This document shows, in pieces, positions 6,628 through 13,110 of a stretch of DNA of 13,110 bases. Under the pieces are notes generated by a model that was not told the DNA's origin, did not search any database, and saw nothing but the letters and a program-made list of their open reading frames with translations. The stretch spans positions 1-13,110 of the forward strand of contig JAUZOX010000034.1 in NCBI GenBank assembly GCA_030706265.1, written 5' to 3'. Made by a program: the position numbers and the translations under genes. This DNA is from Bacteroidota bacterium (GTDB taxonomy: Bacteria; Bacteroidota; Bacteroidia; Bacteroidales; Cfx3-03). Within the stretch, counting starts at the first letter, position 1; every line of letters starts with the position of its first letter.

Positions 6628-7788
6628 ATGCATTTATTTGTACAATTCATTCATTCGCTATCCCCAACTGATTTTTTGACCCAGTTACATTCTTGTTTCG
6701 ATCAAATAGACCTTGTTTCCGATAATTTTAAAACAAAACGACGAATAGTCAAGATTACCGTCTTTACACCCTGCGCCGACAATTCAGACTACCTGTTGAA
6801 GATGAATCTGCTCAAAGATGCAATCGAACATTTTGATGTTTGTCAGGCTCCTGTTTCTCTGGTAAGTCAGGCTCCTATTGATGGTGGAACGATCCTGGAA
6901 GTTTGGTTGATGGAGTATCCTGAAACCGGATGTGAATTCACTTTCAATCAAGGCGAACAGGTTTCGGCGTTGCACCTTGAATGTCCTGATTTTAGCTGTC
7001 TGTTTTCTACTCAATATTCGGCAAGTCATCAGGGTTTCAAAGAAAACACCTTTGAAACCTTTAACCTGCTGGATGCCACTTTGCACGAAACGGGATTTGA
7101 TTATGGCGACATCGTCCGTCAATGGAATTATATCGAAGACATCACCCTTCTCGATACCGTTAGCGATGAATATCTCCAAAATTATCAGATTTTTAATGAT
7201 GTACGATCTTTTTTCTATGAGCAATCCAACTTTACGAATGGTTACCCGGCTGCTACCGGTATTGGCGCTGCCAACGGAGGCTGTACCATTGAAGTGATTG
7301 CACTGAAAGAAAAGAACCAAAATAGCGTGAAACCGATAACCAATTTTCTGCAGGTGGACGCACACAGCTATTCTTCAACCGTACTGGTGGGGGATGCAAT
7401 CAAGGAGCTACCAAAGGCCTCAACTCCTAAGTTTGAAAGGGGAAAATTTATCCATTTCGGCGACGAAGGATTCCTGTTTATTTCGGGAACGGCATCTATC
7501 ATCGGGGAAAAAACCGTTTATACCGAAAATGTGGAAAATCAAACCATTACGACAATCCAAAACATCGAACACTTATTATCAACTAATAACCTGAATAAGA
7601 ACAACATAAATAATATTTCAAAACCCAGGCTCCATAATTATCGCGTTTACCTGAAAAACGAATCAGATTACCCAAAAGTTAAATCTTTGTGTGATGCTCA
7701 TTTTGGCCCGGAAAGTGGTTTCTTTGTAAAGGCAGATGTCTGTCGGAGTAACCTGTTGGTGGAGATAGAAGCAAATTATGGTATTTAA
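6628..7788 (+). CDS. RidA/YjgF-fold protein related to chorismatases (FkbO/Hyg5-like)
   Basis: A 386-residue protein without a signal peptide. The N-terminal half is a diverged domain. The middle has RQWNYIEDI (164-172) and NGYPAATGIGA (204-214), and the C-terminal RidA-like part has FISGTASIIGE (284-294), a TIQNIEHLL helix (309-317) and ADVCRSNLLVEIEA (369-382). The W-N-Y, NGxPxATGIG and CRxxLLVEI signatures are those of FkbO/Hyg5-type chorismatases, which hydrolyse chorismate, and of related uncharacterised RidA-like proteins. Activity on chorismate is inference; no siderophore, pigment or polyketide genes are nearby. An Asn-rich linker (318-330) interrupts the RidA region. It is the first of a run of + strand genes; 157 bases, mostly repeat DNA, separate it from the next gene. 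The start is the only ATG near the open frame's 5' end; no SD is visible. Confidence 0.72.
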   Translation: MHLFVQFIHSLSPTDFLTQLHSCFDQIDLVSDNFKTKRRIVKITVFTPCADNSDYLLKMNLLKDAIEHFDVCQAPVSLVSQAPIDGGTILEVWLMEYPETGCEFTFNQGEQVSALHLECPDFSCLFSTQYSASHQGFKENTFETFNLLDATLHETGFDYGDIVRQWNYIEDITLLDTVSDEYLQNYQIFNDVRSFFYEQSNFTNGYPAATGIGAANGGCTIEVIALKEKNQNSVKPITNFLQVDAHSYSSTVLVGDAIKELPKASTPKFERGKFIHFGDEGFLFISGTASIIGEKTVYTENVENQTITTIQNIEHLLSTNNLNKNNINNISKPRLHNYRVYLKNESDYPKVKSLCDAHFGPESGFFVKADVCRSNLLVEIEANYGI

Positions 7789-7801
7789 TGTAAACGTGTT
7801 T

Positions 7802-7903
7802 ATGAAACGAGCATGATTGAAGATCACAAACAAGAATGAACCGAGCATTTATGCGAGCTCTATACGACCAATTAATAAAATTATAACCGTATAAAAATCC
7901 TCT
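7802..7903 (+). repeat. Leader repeat copy C, upstream full-length unit
   Basis: Begins ATGAAACGAGCATG like copy A, has the diverged GATCACAAACAAGAATGAA, then ACCGAGCATTTATGCGAG. The hairpin arms are TATACG (7861-7866) and CGTATA (7888-7893), a perfect six-base helix in which three pairs differ from copies A and B by compensatory change. No start codon lies in the 3' arm of this unit. It is followed directly by a second, partial unit. Confidence 0.75.
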
Positions 7904-7948
7904 ATGCGAGTTCCATACGACCTATTTAATACAAATTATTTTCGGATG
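7904..7948 (+). repeat. Leader repeat copy C, partial unit ending on the DUF1549 gene start
   Basis: A repeat of the 3' half, 53 bases after the equivalent point of the upstream unit: ATGCGAGTTCCATACGACC, TATTTAATACAAATTAT and TTTCGGATG. Arms CATACG (7914-7919) and CGGATG (7943-7948) pair at five of six positions, with the start codon in the 3' arm and a 23-base loop. The unit reads in frame into the gene, giving a spurious 14-residue extension. Confidence 0.8.
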
Positions 7949-9514
7949 AAAAAACTTAATGTATTCATGCTCACCTCTTTGTTGATTTTGGCGTTGCCAC
8001 TTTTCGCGCAAAATCAAAAAGCATTCACGGCCCATGACTTTCCCAATGCGGTTTCCCGGTTAGATGCCTGTGTCGAAAACAGCTTGAAGGAAAAAGGGAT
8101 TATCCCATCTGAATCATGTTCCGACGAAACATTTATCCGCAGACTATCTCTTGATATTACCGGCAGAATGCCAACCGCAAATGATGCCCGAAAGTTCATT
8201 CAAACAAAAGATCCAGAGAAGAGAGGTAAACTGATTGACTCACTGCTCCAATCGGATGGCTTTGTAGAGTTCCAGGTATTGAAATGGGGTGATCTGTTGC
8301 GCTGCAAATCTGAATTTCCAAGCAATCTATGGCCCAATGCGGTGCAGGCATATACCAGATGGATGAAAGAGAGCATTCGGGACGACAAATCATATGACCA
8401 ATTTGTCCGAGAATTACTGATCTCTTCGGGCAGTAACTTCCGTTCTGCAGGAGTCAATTTCTACAGGGCTTTTCAGGATCGCACCCCGAAAAATATTGCC
8501 GAGTCGTTTGCCCTCATCTTTCTGGGCATGCGGCCCGACACAAAATATGGTGACAATAAAACGCCCGGTGATCTGAGTCCATTCTTTTCACAATTGAAAT
8601 ACAAAAAGAGTGAAGAATGGAAAGAAGAATTGGTATACAACGACAGGGATGTTTTACCTCTGGTTAATTCGGTATCCATGCCGGGAGGGAGTAAGGTTGC
8701 ACTAAAAAGTCAAACCGATTTTCGTATTGCACTTGTGGACTGGCTCACCGACAAGCAAAATCCTTATTTTGCCAAAGTGATGGCCAATCGTGTTTGGTTC
8801 TGGTTAATGGGCCGGGGTATTGTCAACGAGCCAGATGATTTCAAAGAAAGCAATCCGCCTTCAAATCCGGAATTGCTCTCATTTTTGGAACAAGAGTTTA
8901 AGGATCACAATTACGATGTCAGGTACCTGTTTCGGCTGATCCTCAATTCCAGGACCTACCAGCGATCCTCCATCGTGAACGAAAGCAACCACGCGGATGA
9001 GGGCCTTTTTTCGCATTACCGCATACATCGTTTAACTGCAGAACAATTGATTGACGCAATTTGCGATATTACCGACGTATATGAAATATATTCGAGCCGC
9101 GTTCCGGAGCCTTTCACGTTTTTACCAAAAGACACCAGAGCGGTCCAATTGGAAGATGGGACCATTTCAACTCCGGTCCTGGAGATGTTTGGTCGTCCTT
9201 CACGCGACATTTCTTACGAAAGCGATCGGAATAACAATTTGACGATGAAGCAGGTGCTCTTTTTACTCAACTCAGCTCAGATTACAGATAAGATAAATAA
9301 AAGCAAGAAATTGAAACTACTGACCGACCAGAGCGGATCAAGAGAAAAATTGATTTCTGAAGTCTATTTGCTTGTACTCAACCGATTCCCGCTACAATCG
9401 GAAACAGCTACCATACTGACTTATTTTTCAAATAACAAAAAGGATAAGTATCAGAACACCTCCGACCTGGTGTGGGCTTTGATTAATACAAAAGAATTCC
9501 TGTTTAATCATTGA
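7946..9514 (+). CDS. Exported DUF1549 + DUF1553 (PSCyt2/PSD1) protein
   Basis: A 522-residue protein with a signal peptide (residues 1-22, ending LFAQ). The DUF1549 domain covers about 60-215 (DETFIRRLSLDITGRMPT, KWGDLLR, DKSYDQFVRELL, IFLG). The DUF1553 domain covers about 260-500 (DWLTDKQNPYFAKVMANRVW, FKESNPPSNPELL, RLILNSRTYQRSS, HRLTAEQLIDAI). This pair is typical of planctomycete exported proteins, often with an N-terminal cytochrome c domain and beside a DUF1501 gene. Here the cytochrome domain is absent, and the CxxCHxHP motif that normally follows FLG is replaced by MRPDTKYGD. Function is unknown. The start is ATG 7946, at the signal peptide; the 14-codon in-frame extension from 7904 is repeat DNA. 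A partner DUF1501 gene follows after 75 bases. Confidence 0.88.
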   Translation: MKKLNVFMLTSLLILALPLFAQNQKAFTAHDFPNAVSRLDACVENSLKEKGIIPSESCSDETFIRRLSLDITGRMPTANDARKFIQTKDPEKRGKLIDSLLQSDGFVEFQVLKWGDLLRCKSEFPSNLWPNAVQAYTRWMKESIRDDKSYDQFVRELLISSGSNFRSAGVNFYRAFQDRTPKNIAESFALIFLGMRPDTKYGDNKTPGDLSPFFSQLKYKKSEEWKEELVYNDRDVLPLVNSVSMPGGSKVALKSQTDFRIALVDWLTDKQNPYFAKVMANRVWFWLMGRGIVNEPDDFKESNPPSNPELLSFLEQEFKDHNYDVRYLFRLILNSRTYQRSSIVNESNHADEGLFSHYRIHRLTAEQLIDAICDITDVYEIYSSRVPEPFTFLPKDTRAVQLEDGTISTPVLEMFGRPSRDISYESDRNNNLTMKQVLFLLNSAQITDKINKSKKLKLLTDQSGSREKLISEVYLLVLNRFPLQSETATILTYFSNNKKDKYQNTSDLVWALINTKEFLFNH

Positions 9515-9525
9515 TCCTTTGAACA

Positions 9526-9592
9526 GGGCATGTTTGAACCGAGCATTCATGCGAGTTCCATATAACTGATTTAATAAAATTATTTATTTATG
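9526..9592 (+). repeat. Leader repeat copy D, ending on the DUF1501 gene start
   Basis: A shortened unit: GGGCATGTTTGAACCGAGC, then ATTCATGCGAGTTCCAT and GATTTAATAAAATTATT, ending on the ATG. Compared with copy C it lacks about 19 bases between two TGAA sequences, as expected from a deletion between short direct repeats. Arms CATATA (9559-9564) and TTTATG (9587-9592) pair at five of six positions and again include the start codon. It fills nearly the whole 75-base gap between the two genes. Confidence 0.75.
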
Positions 9593-10933
9593 AATAAGCA
9601 ATATTTCAATAATATCCATGTTCAGATAAAACGACTGGAATTCCTATACCGGTGTGCATTGGTATCGGCGGCATTTCTGTTGGGAAGCTCTTTTGGGGTA
9701 AATGCAGCCCAGCCGGTTGAAAAACCACATGCCAAATCCGTCATATTTATCTACCTCGATGGCGGACCTGCCCAGACAGACATGTTCGATCCCAAACCTA
9801 AGGCCGGCAAAGACTATACCGGTCCCTATGTAAAACCGATCGCAACGAATGTAGCGGGAATCGAAATAGGGGAGAAACTTCCCTTGCTTGCAAAAATTGC
9901 AGATAAGTACTCCATCATCAGAAGCATGACGCATGGAATCAACGGTCACGAAACGGCAAGTTACGTCATGGAGACCGGTTCATTGCCGGGAGGAAGGGTG
10001 GTTTATCCTTCGATGGGAGCCGTTATCGCCTTCAAAAAAGAGTCTACCTATACCGGAAGCATTCCATCTTACATCTCTCTGACTGTCGGTTCGTCCCGAT
10101 TTAATGAGGCCGGTTTCCTGGGACCCCAATACAAATCGTTTGCTACCGGTGGCGCTCCCGAAGCAGCCCAATTCTCCGTTGAGGGAATTGTAAACAACGC
10201 TTATACCGATGAACAGCTCCATAACCGGCAGAAACTCCTCAATTCACTGGATCATTTTTCATCATTGATGCCGGGAAATGCCCAGTTGGATGAAATGGAC
10301 AAATATCAGAAACAGGCATATTCGCTCATCCTTGGTGAAGACCGGAAAGTATTTAACCTCAATGAAGAGGGCGACTCTCTGCGTAACCATTATGGAAGAA
10401 ACCGGCTGGGTCAGTCTTGTCTGATCGCCCGAAGGTTGGTTCAAAAAGGAGTCCTCTTTGTCATGGTTAGAAACACAGGATGGGATACGCACAAGGAACA
10501 TTTTGAACGCATGAACGAAAAGCTGCCCGAGTTGGATCAGGCCCTTTCGGCTTTATTGACCGATCTTTCAGACAAAGGACTGCTCGATCAAACCATTGTG
10601 ATTTGCGGGGGTGAATTCGGAAGGACGCCCAAAATATTATTCGAACCACCCTGGAATGGAGGAAGAAACCACTTTGGCGCCGCATTCAGCTATCTGGTTG
10701 CAGGAGGTGGATTCATAGGTGGTAAGGTTGTTGGGGCGACTGATGCCAAAGGGGAAAAGGTCATAGAACGGCCTGTTTATCCCTGGGACTTTGCCGAAAG
10801 CATCTATACCCTCATGGGGATCGATACCAAAAGCACTTTACCCCATCCAACCGAAGGAAATATCCCGATGCTCTATTTACCTCAGGATAAGGATAAAAGA
10901 GGCGGAATGCTGACTGAAATCATGAAACAGTAG
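9590..10933 (+). CDS. Exported DUF1501 protein (alkaline phosphatase superfamily)
   Basis: A 447-residue DUF1501 protein with the sulfatase/alkaline-phosphatase-like metal-site motifs YLDGGPAQTDMFDPKP (55-70), HGINGHETASY (115-125), GWDTHKEHF (297-305), GGEFGRTP (340-347) and GGRNHF (357-362). All expected Asp/His/Glu ligand positions look intact, so a metal-dependent hydrolase of phosphate or sulfate esters is plausible, though no DUF1501 substrate is established. Residues 14-40 form the export signal (IKRLEFLYRCALV, hydrophobic, ending VNAAQ). It resembles the RREFL Tat start usual for the family, but the first Arg is Lys. The gene follows the DUF1549 gene by 75 bases of repeat DNA and precedes the PPC-domain gene by 88 bases; the three are probably one transcription unit. 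Confidence 0.9.
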   Translation: MNKQYFNNIHVQIKRLEFLYRCALVSAAFLLGSSFGVNAAQPVEKPHAKSVIFIYLDGGPAQTDMFDPKPKAGKDYTGPYVKPIATNVAGIEIGEKLPLLAKIADKYSIIRSMTHGINGHETASYVMETGSLPGGRVVYPSMGAVIAFKKESTYTGSIPSYISLTVGSSRFNEAGFLGPQYKSFATGGAPEAAQFSVEGIVNNAYTDEQLHNRQKLLNSLDHFSSLMPGNAQLDEMDKYQKQAYSLILGEDRKVFNLNEEGDSLRNHYGRNRLGQSCLIARRLVQKGVLFVMVRNTGWDTHKEHFERMNEKLPELDQALSALLTDLSDKGLLDQTIVICGGEFGRTPKILFEPPWNGGRNHFGAAFSYLVAGGGFIGGKVVGATDAKGEKVIERPVYPWDFAESIYTLMGIDTKSTLPHPTEGNIPMLYLPQDKDKRGGMLTEIMKQ

Positions 10934-11021
10934 TCAGCAAATGATTGCATGATCAAGACTTATCATTTTATGACTGTGTTAGCAAATCAAAATAATACCC
11001 AACCGTAAATTCCGAATCGAA

Positions 11022-13110
11022 ATGAAGATAAAAGAAATATATATTTTCCTGTTTTTAAGCCTCATTGCCAATATAAGTACGAAAGCACAAGCCTATATCG
11101 GATATGTATATCCGGCAGGGGGACAGCAAGGTAAAAGTGTTGAAGTAGTAGTCGGGGGACAAAACCTCAGTGATGTCAAGGGCGTTTTCATAAATGGAAA
11201 GGAAATCACGGGAGCTATTATTGAAAAGATCCCGGTGAATTTGAAAGAAAAAAGTCTCAGAATCAAAGAACAGGATATTCCCCAAATTGAAGAGAAGGTA
11301 AAGCTGAAAATTAATATAGGGAAAAAGGCAGAACTCGGCTTGCATGACTTGCGGTTGGAAACAGAAAGCGGATTTACAAACCGTGTGTTTTTTGAAGTCA
11401 ATGAATTGCCCGAAACCAATGAAGTTGAGCCCAATGACGTACCTTCCAATGCTTGCCAGTTGCCCAAGCTTCCCTGTGTTGTCAATGGGCAGATTCTTCC
11501 CGGTGAACGCGATTGCTTTCGGTTCTCTGCATCAAAAGGAGAGACGATTGTATGTTACACGAGGGCCCGGTTGTTGGTGCCATATCTGGCCGATGCCGTT
11601 CCGGGCTGGTTTCAGCCCATTCTGACCCTCCGAAATGCGGAAGGAAAGGAAGTGGCTTATAACGATGACTTTGGCGACAATCCCGATCCGGTGATCATCT
11701 ATAAGGTTCCGCAAACCGGCAACTATACTGTCGAAATAAAAGATGCGGTTTACCGCGGCCGGGAGGACTTTGTATACCGCATCAGCATTGGCGAAATACC
11801 ATTTGTCAAATCTATTTTCCCGTTGGGAGGTGCCACAGGTCAAAAGACCAAAGTTGCGCTGGAAGGAGTTAACCTCTCTAAAAACACCCTAAATGTAAAA
11901 GCTAAAAAGAACAGCGAAAGCAAGATTTATCTCACAGCTAAAGGTAAAGGGCTGCATTCCAATGTGATCAAATTCGGAACTTCAAGCGGTAAAGAACTTC
12001 TTACGAATAAGGATAACAGCATTTCCAATCCGATGTACCTGCCACTCGGAAGCACGGTAAACGGACGGATCGCAAGTCCTGGACAGGAAGACTGGTACGC
12101 GGTCGATGGAAAAGCAGGAACCAATATGGTCATTCAGATCATGGCGCATAGGTTAGGTTCATTGCTCGATGCGGATTTGACCCTCTATAATGAAAACAAC
12201 AAAGTATTGGCCCAGGTCGATGATTTCCCCGATAAGAGTGAGGGCATGGAAACCTTTCATGCCGATCCACAATTGGTTTATAGAGTTGTAAAAAACGGAA
12301 AAATATTTATCCGTGTACGGGATGTATTGGGTAAAGGGGGTACGGCTTACGGCTACCGGCTTTTTACCGGGAGACCCACCCCCGATTTTGATCTACGAAT
12401 CAATCCTTCCAATCTGACGATCAATCAGGATGGCACGACTTCGTTCACGGTGTTTGCCCTGCGCAAATACAATTTCATGGGCGAAATCAACTTGAAACTG
12501 AACGGCTTGCCTGCAGGATTCACCCACAGCAACAACATCATCCAGAAAGGACAAAACCAACTGCTGATGACGGTAACTGCACCCAAAGATGCAAAATTGG
12601 GAATTTTGAATTTGGAGATTACCGGAAGGTCGGAGGCTAACAATACCGTGGTCGAGCACAAGGCTGAACCTGTCGAAGAAAGGATGCAAGCGTTCTTTTA
12701 CCAGCATTTATTGCCTACGGGTGATTTTATTACCTCTGTCGTTCCATCGCTTCCTGTAACCATCAGCCATGACATTCCTGTTGATTCGGTGGTAAAGATT
12801 TCCAAAGACTCCAGCTTCACCTTTAAGGTCAGGATAAAAAGGGCCGAAGGATTTAACTTTCCGGTGCAGCTTGTACTCGATAATCCCAAGGGGTTAGTGA
12901 AGATGAAACCCGTCGTTGTTCCTGCCACAGCGTCAGAAGCAACCGTGACTTTGGAAATGAATGCCAATGTATTCAACCAAAACCTTAATCTGGTAGTATC
13001 GGGAATCTGCCGTGTACCTAAAACCAGAACCACTAAAGCCAAAGTCTATAAAGCCCTTTCACCTGCCATCATGGTCGAAACCCCGAAACGGGTCGTAAGC
13101 CGACCACTGA
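11022..13110 (+). CDS. Large exported PPC/TIG-domain protein, partial at the right edge
   Basis: Open from ATG 11022 to the end of the window (696 codons) with no stop, so the C-terminus is missing. The signal peptide is about residues 1-23 (ending TKAQ). Domains in order: TIG-like (24-65, YVYPAGGQQGKSVEVVVGG); bacterial pre-peptidase C-terminal (PPC)-like domain (134-257, starting EVEPNDVPSNA and containing DCFRFSASKGE); a second TIG-like unit (259-300, SIFPLGGATGQKTKVALEG); a second PPC-like domain (about 335-450, NGRIASPGQEDWYAVDGKAG); then Ig-like beta-rich repeats. It looks like a non-catalytic binding or scaffold protein of the periplasm or surface. Planctomycete relatives are commonly encoded beside DUF1549/DUF1501 genes, as here. 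The start is fixed by the signal peptide. Unlike its two neighbours it has no recognisable repeat copy in front. Confidence 0.87.
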   Translation, partial: MKIKEIYIFLFLSLIANISTKAQAYIGYVYPAGGQQGKSVEVVVGGQNLSDVKGVFINGKEITGAIIEKIPVNLKEKSLRIKEQDIPQIEEKVKLKINIGKKAELGLHDLRLETESGFTNRVFFEVNELPETNEVEPNDVPSNACQLPKLPCVVNGQILPGERDCFRFSASKGETIVCYTRARLLVPYLADAVPGWFQPILTLRNAEGKEVAYNDDFGDNPDPVIIYKVPQTGNYTVEIKDAVYRGREDFVYRISIGEIPFVKSIFPLGGATGQKTKVALEGVNLSKNTLNVKAKKNSESKIYLTAKGKGLHSNVIKFGTSSGKELLTNKDNSISNPMYLPLGSTVNGRIASPGQEDWYAVDGKAGTNMVIQIMAHRLGSLLDADLTLYNENNKVLAQVDDFPDKSEGMETFHADPQLVYRVVKNGKIFIRVRDVLGKGGTAYGYRLFTGRPTPDFDLRINPSNLTINQDGTTSFTVFALRKYNFMGEINLKLNGLPAGFTHSNNIIQKGQNQLLMTVTAPKDAKLGILNLEITGRSEANNTVVEHKAEPVEERMQAFFYQHLLPTGDFITSVVPSLPVTISHDIPVDSVVKISKDSSFTFKVRIKRAEGFNFPVQLVLDNPKGLVKMKPVVVPATASEATVTLEMNANVFNQNLNLVVSGICRVPKTRTTKAKVYKALSPAIMVETPKRVVSRPL

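Noticed and set aside
6784..7365. 193-codon - strand frame inside the RidA-like gene
   Set aside because: Its antisense + strand gene has clear family motifs; this is a shadow frame.
7802..7945. Canonical Bacteroides promoter inside the repeat
   Set aside because: No TAnnTTTG with a spaced TTTG is found in any copy; CATGTTTG segments are near-matches without a -33 partner.
451..9592. The repeat as a CRISPR array
   Set aside because: Units are about 90 bp, occur on both strands between genes, and are not separated by regular unique spacers; no cas genes are present.
2957..9592. The repeats as integron attC sites with gene cassettes
   Set aside because: The hairpin character is suggestive, but copies face in both directions, end on start codons instead of following stop codons, lack clear GTTRRRY/RYYYAAC pairs, and no integrase is visible.
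9644..9949. Antisense open frames in the DUF1501 and GH31 genes as real genes
   Set aside because: They lie entirely inside long genes with intact family motifs and have no start signals of their own.

Overview
The window looks like chromosomal DNA of a free-living or polysaccharide-degrading Bacteroidota. The signs are signal peptides ending in short 'FAQ/KAQ' sites, a lipoprotein with a Cys followed by Asn, A/T-rich leaders mostly without Shine-Dalgarno sequences, a Bacteroides-type TAnnTTTG box, an exported GH31 glycosidase and moderate G+C. This assignment is inference from style, not from a marker gene. Layout: 1-450 has no gene I can support. A small lipoprotein (508-1041) and an exported class I glutamine-amidotransferase-like hydrolase (1080-1874) lie on the + strand. 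Convergent to them on the - strand, read right to left, are a cytidylate-kinase-like protein (5686-6312), a GH31 alpha-glycosidase (3140-5539) and an exported, cysteine-free protein with a duplicated sulfite-oxidase-like fold (1947-2960). A small - strand coding remnant lies at 6390-6548. From 6628 rightwards everything is on the + strand: a RidA/chorismatase-like protein, a DUF1549+DUF1553 protein, a DUF1501 protein of the alkaline phosphatase superfamily, and a large PPC/TIG-domain protein that runs off the right edge. The last three form a trio best known from Planctomycetes, Verrucomicrobia and related groups. The most striking feature is a dispersed repeat of about 90 bp that fills the short intergenic regions before four of these genes (1947-2960, 3140-5539, 7946-9514, 9590-10933). 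It always points towards the gene and ends exactly on the ATG start codon. Two of the four sites hold tandem copies, and a fragment lies at 451-481. The 3' half of each copy can fold into a two-helix hairpin. In the four gene-proximal copies the 3' arm contains the AUG. The outer helix shows compensatory changes between copies (CATCTG/CAGATG against TATACG/CGTATA). The repeat happens to be open in frame with three of the genes, so automatic start calls there are about 14 residues too long (MRVP...FNTNY...). I interpret it as a mobile or amplified cis-acting leader that may control translation initiation of a scattered gene set. Several exported proteins here may act together on surface or periplasmic carbohydrate or peptide substrates: the GH31 enzyme, the amidotransferase-like hydrolase, the sulfite-oxidase-like protein and the DUF1549/DUF1501/PPC trio. 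The sequence gives co-location and the shared leader, not a demonstrated pathway.
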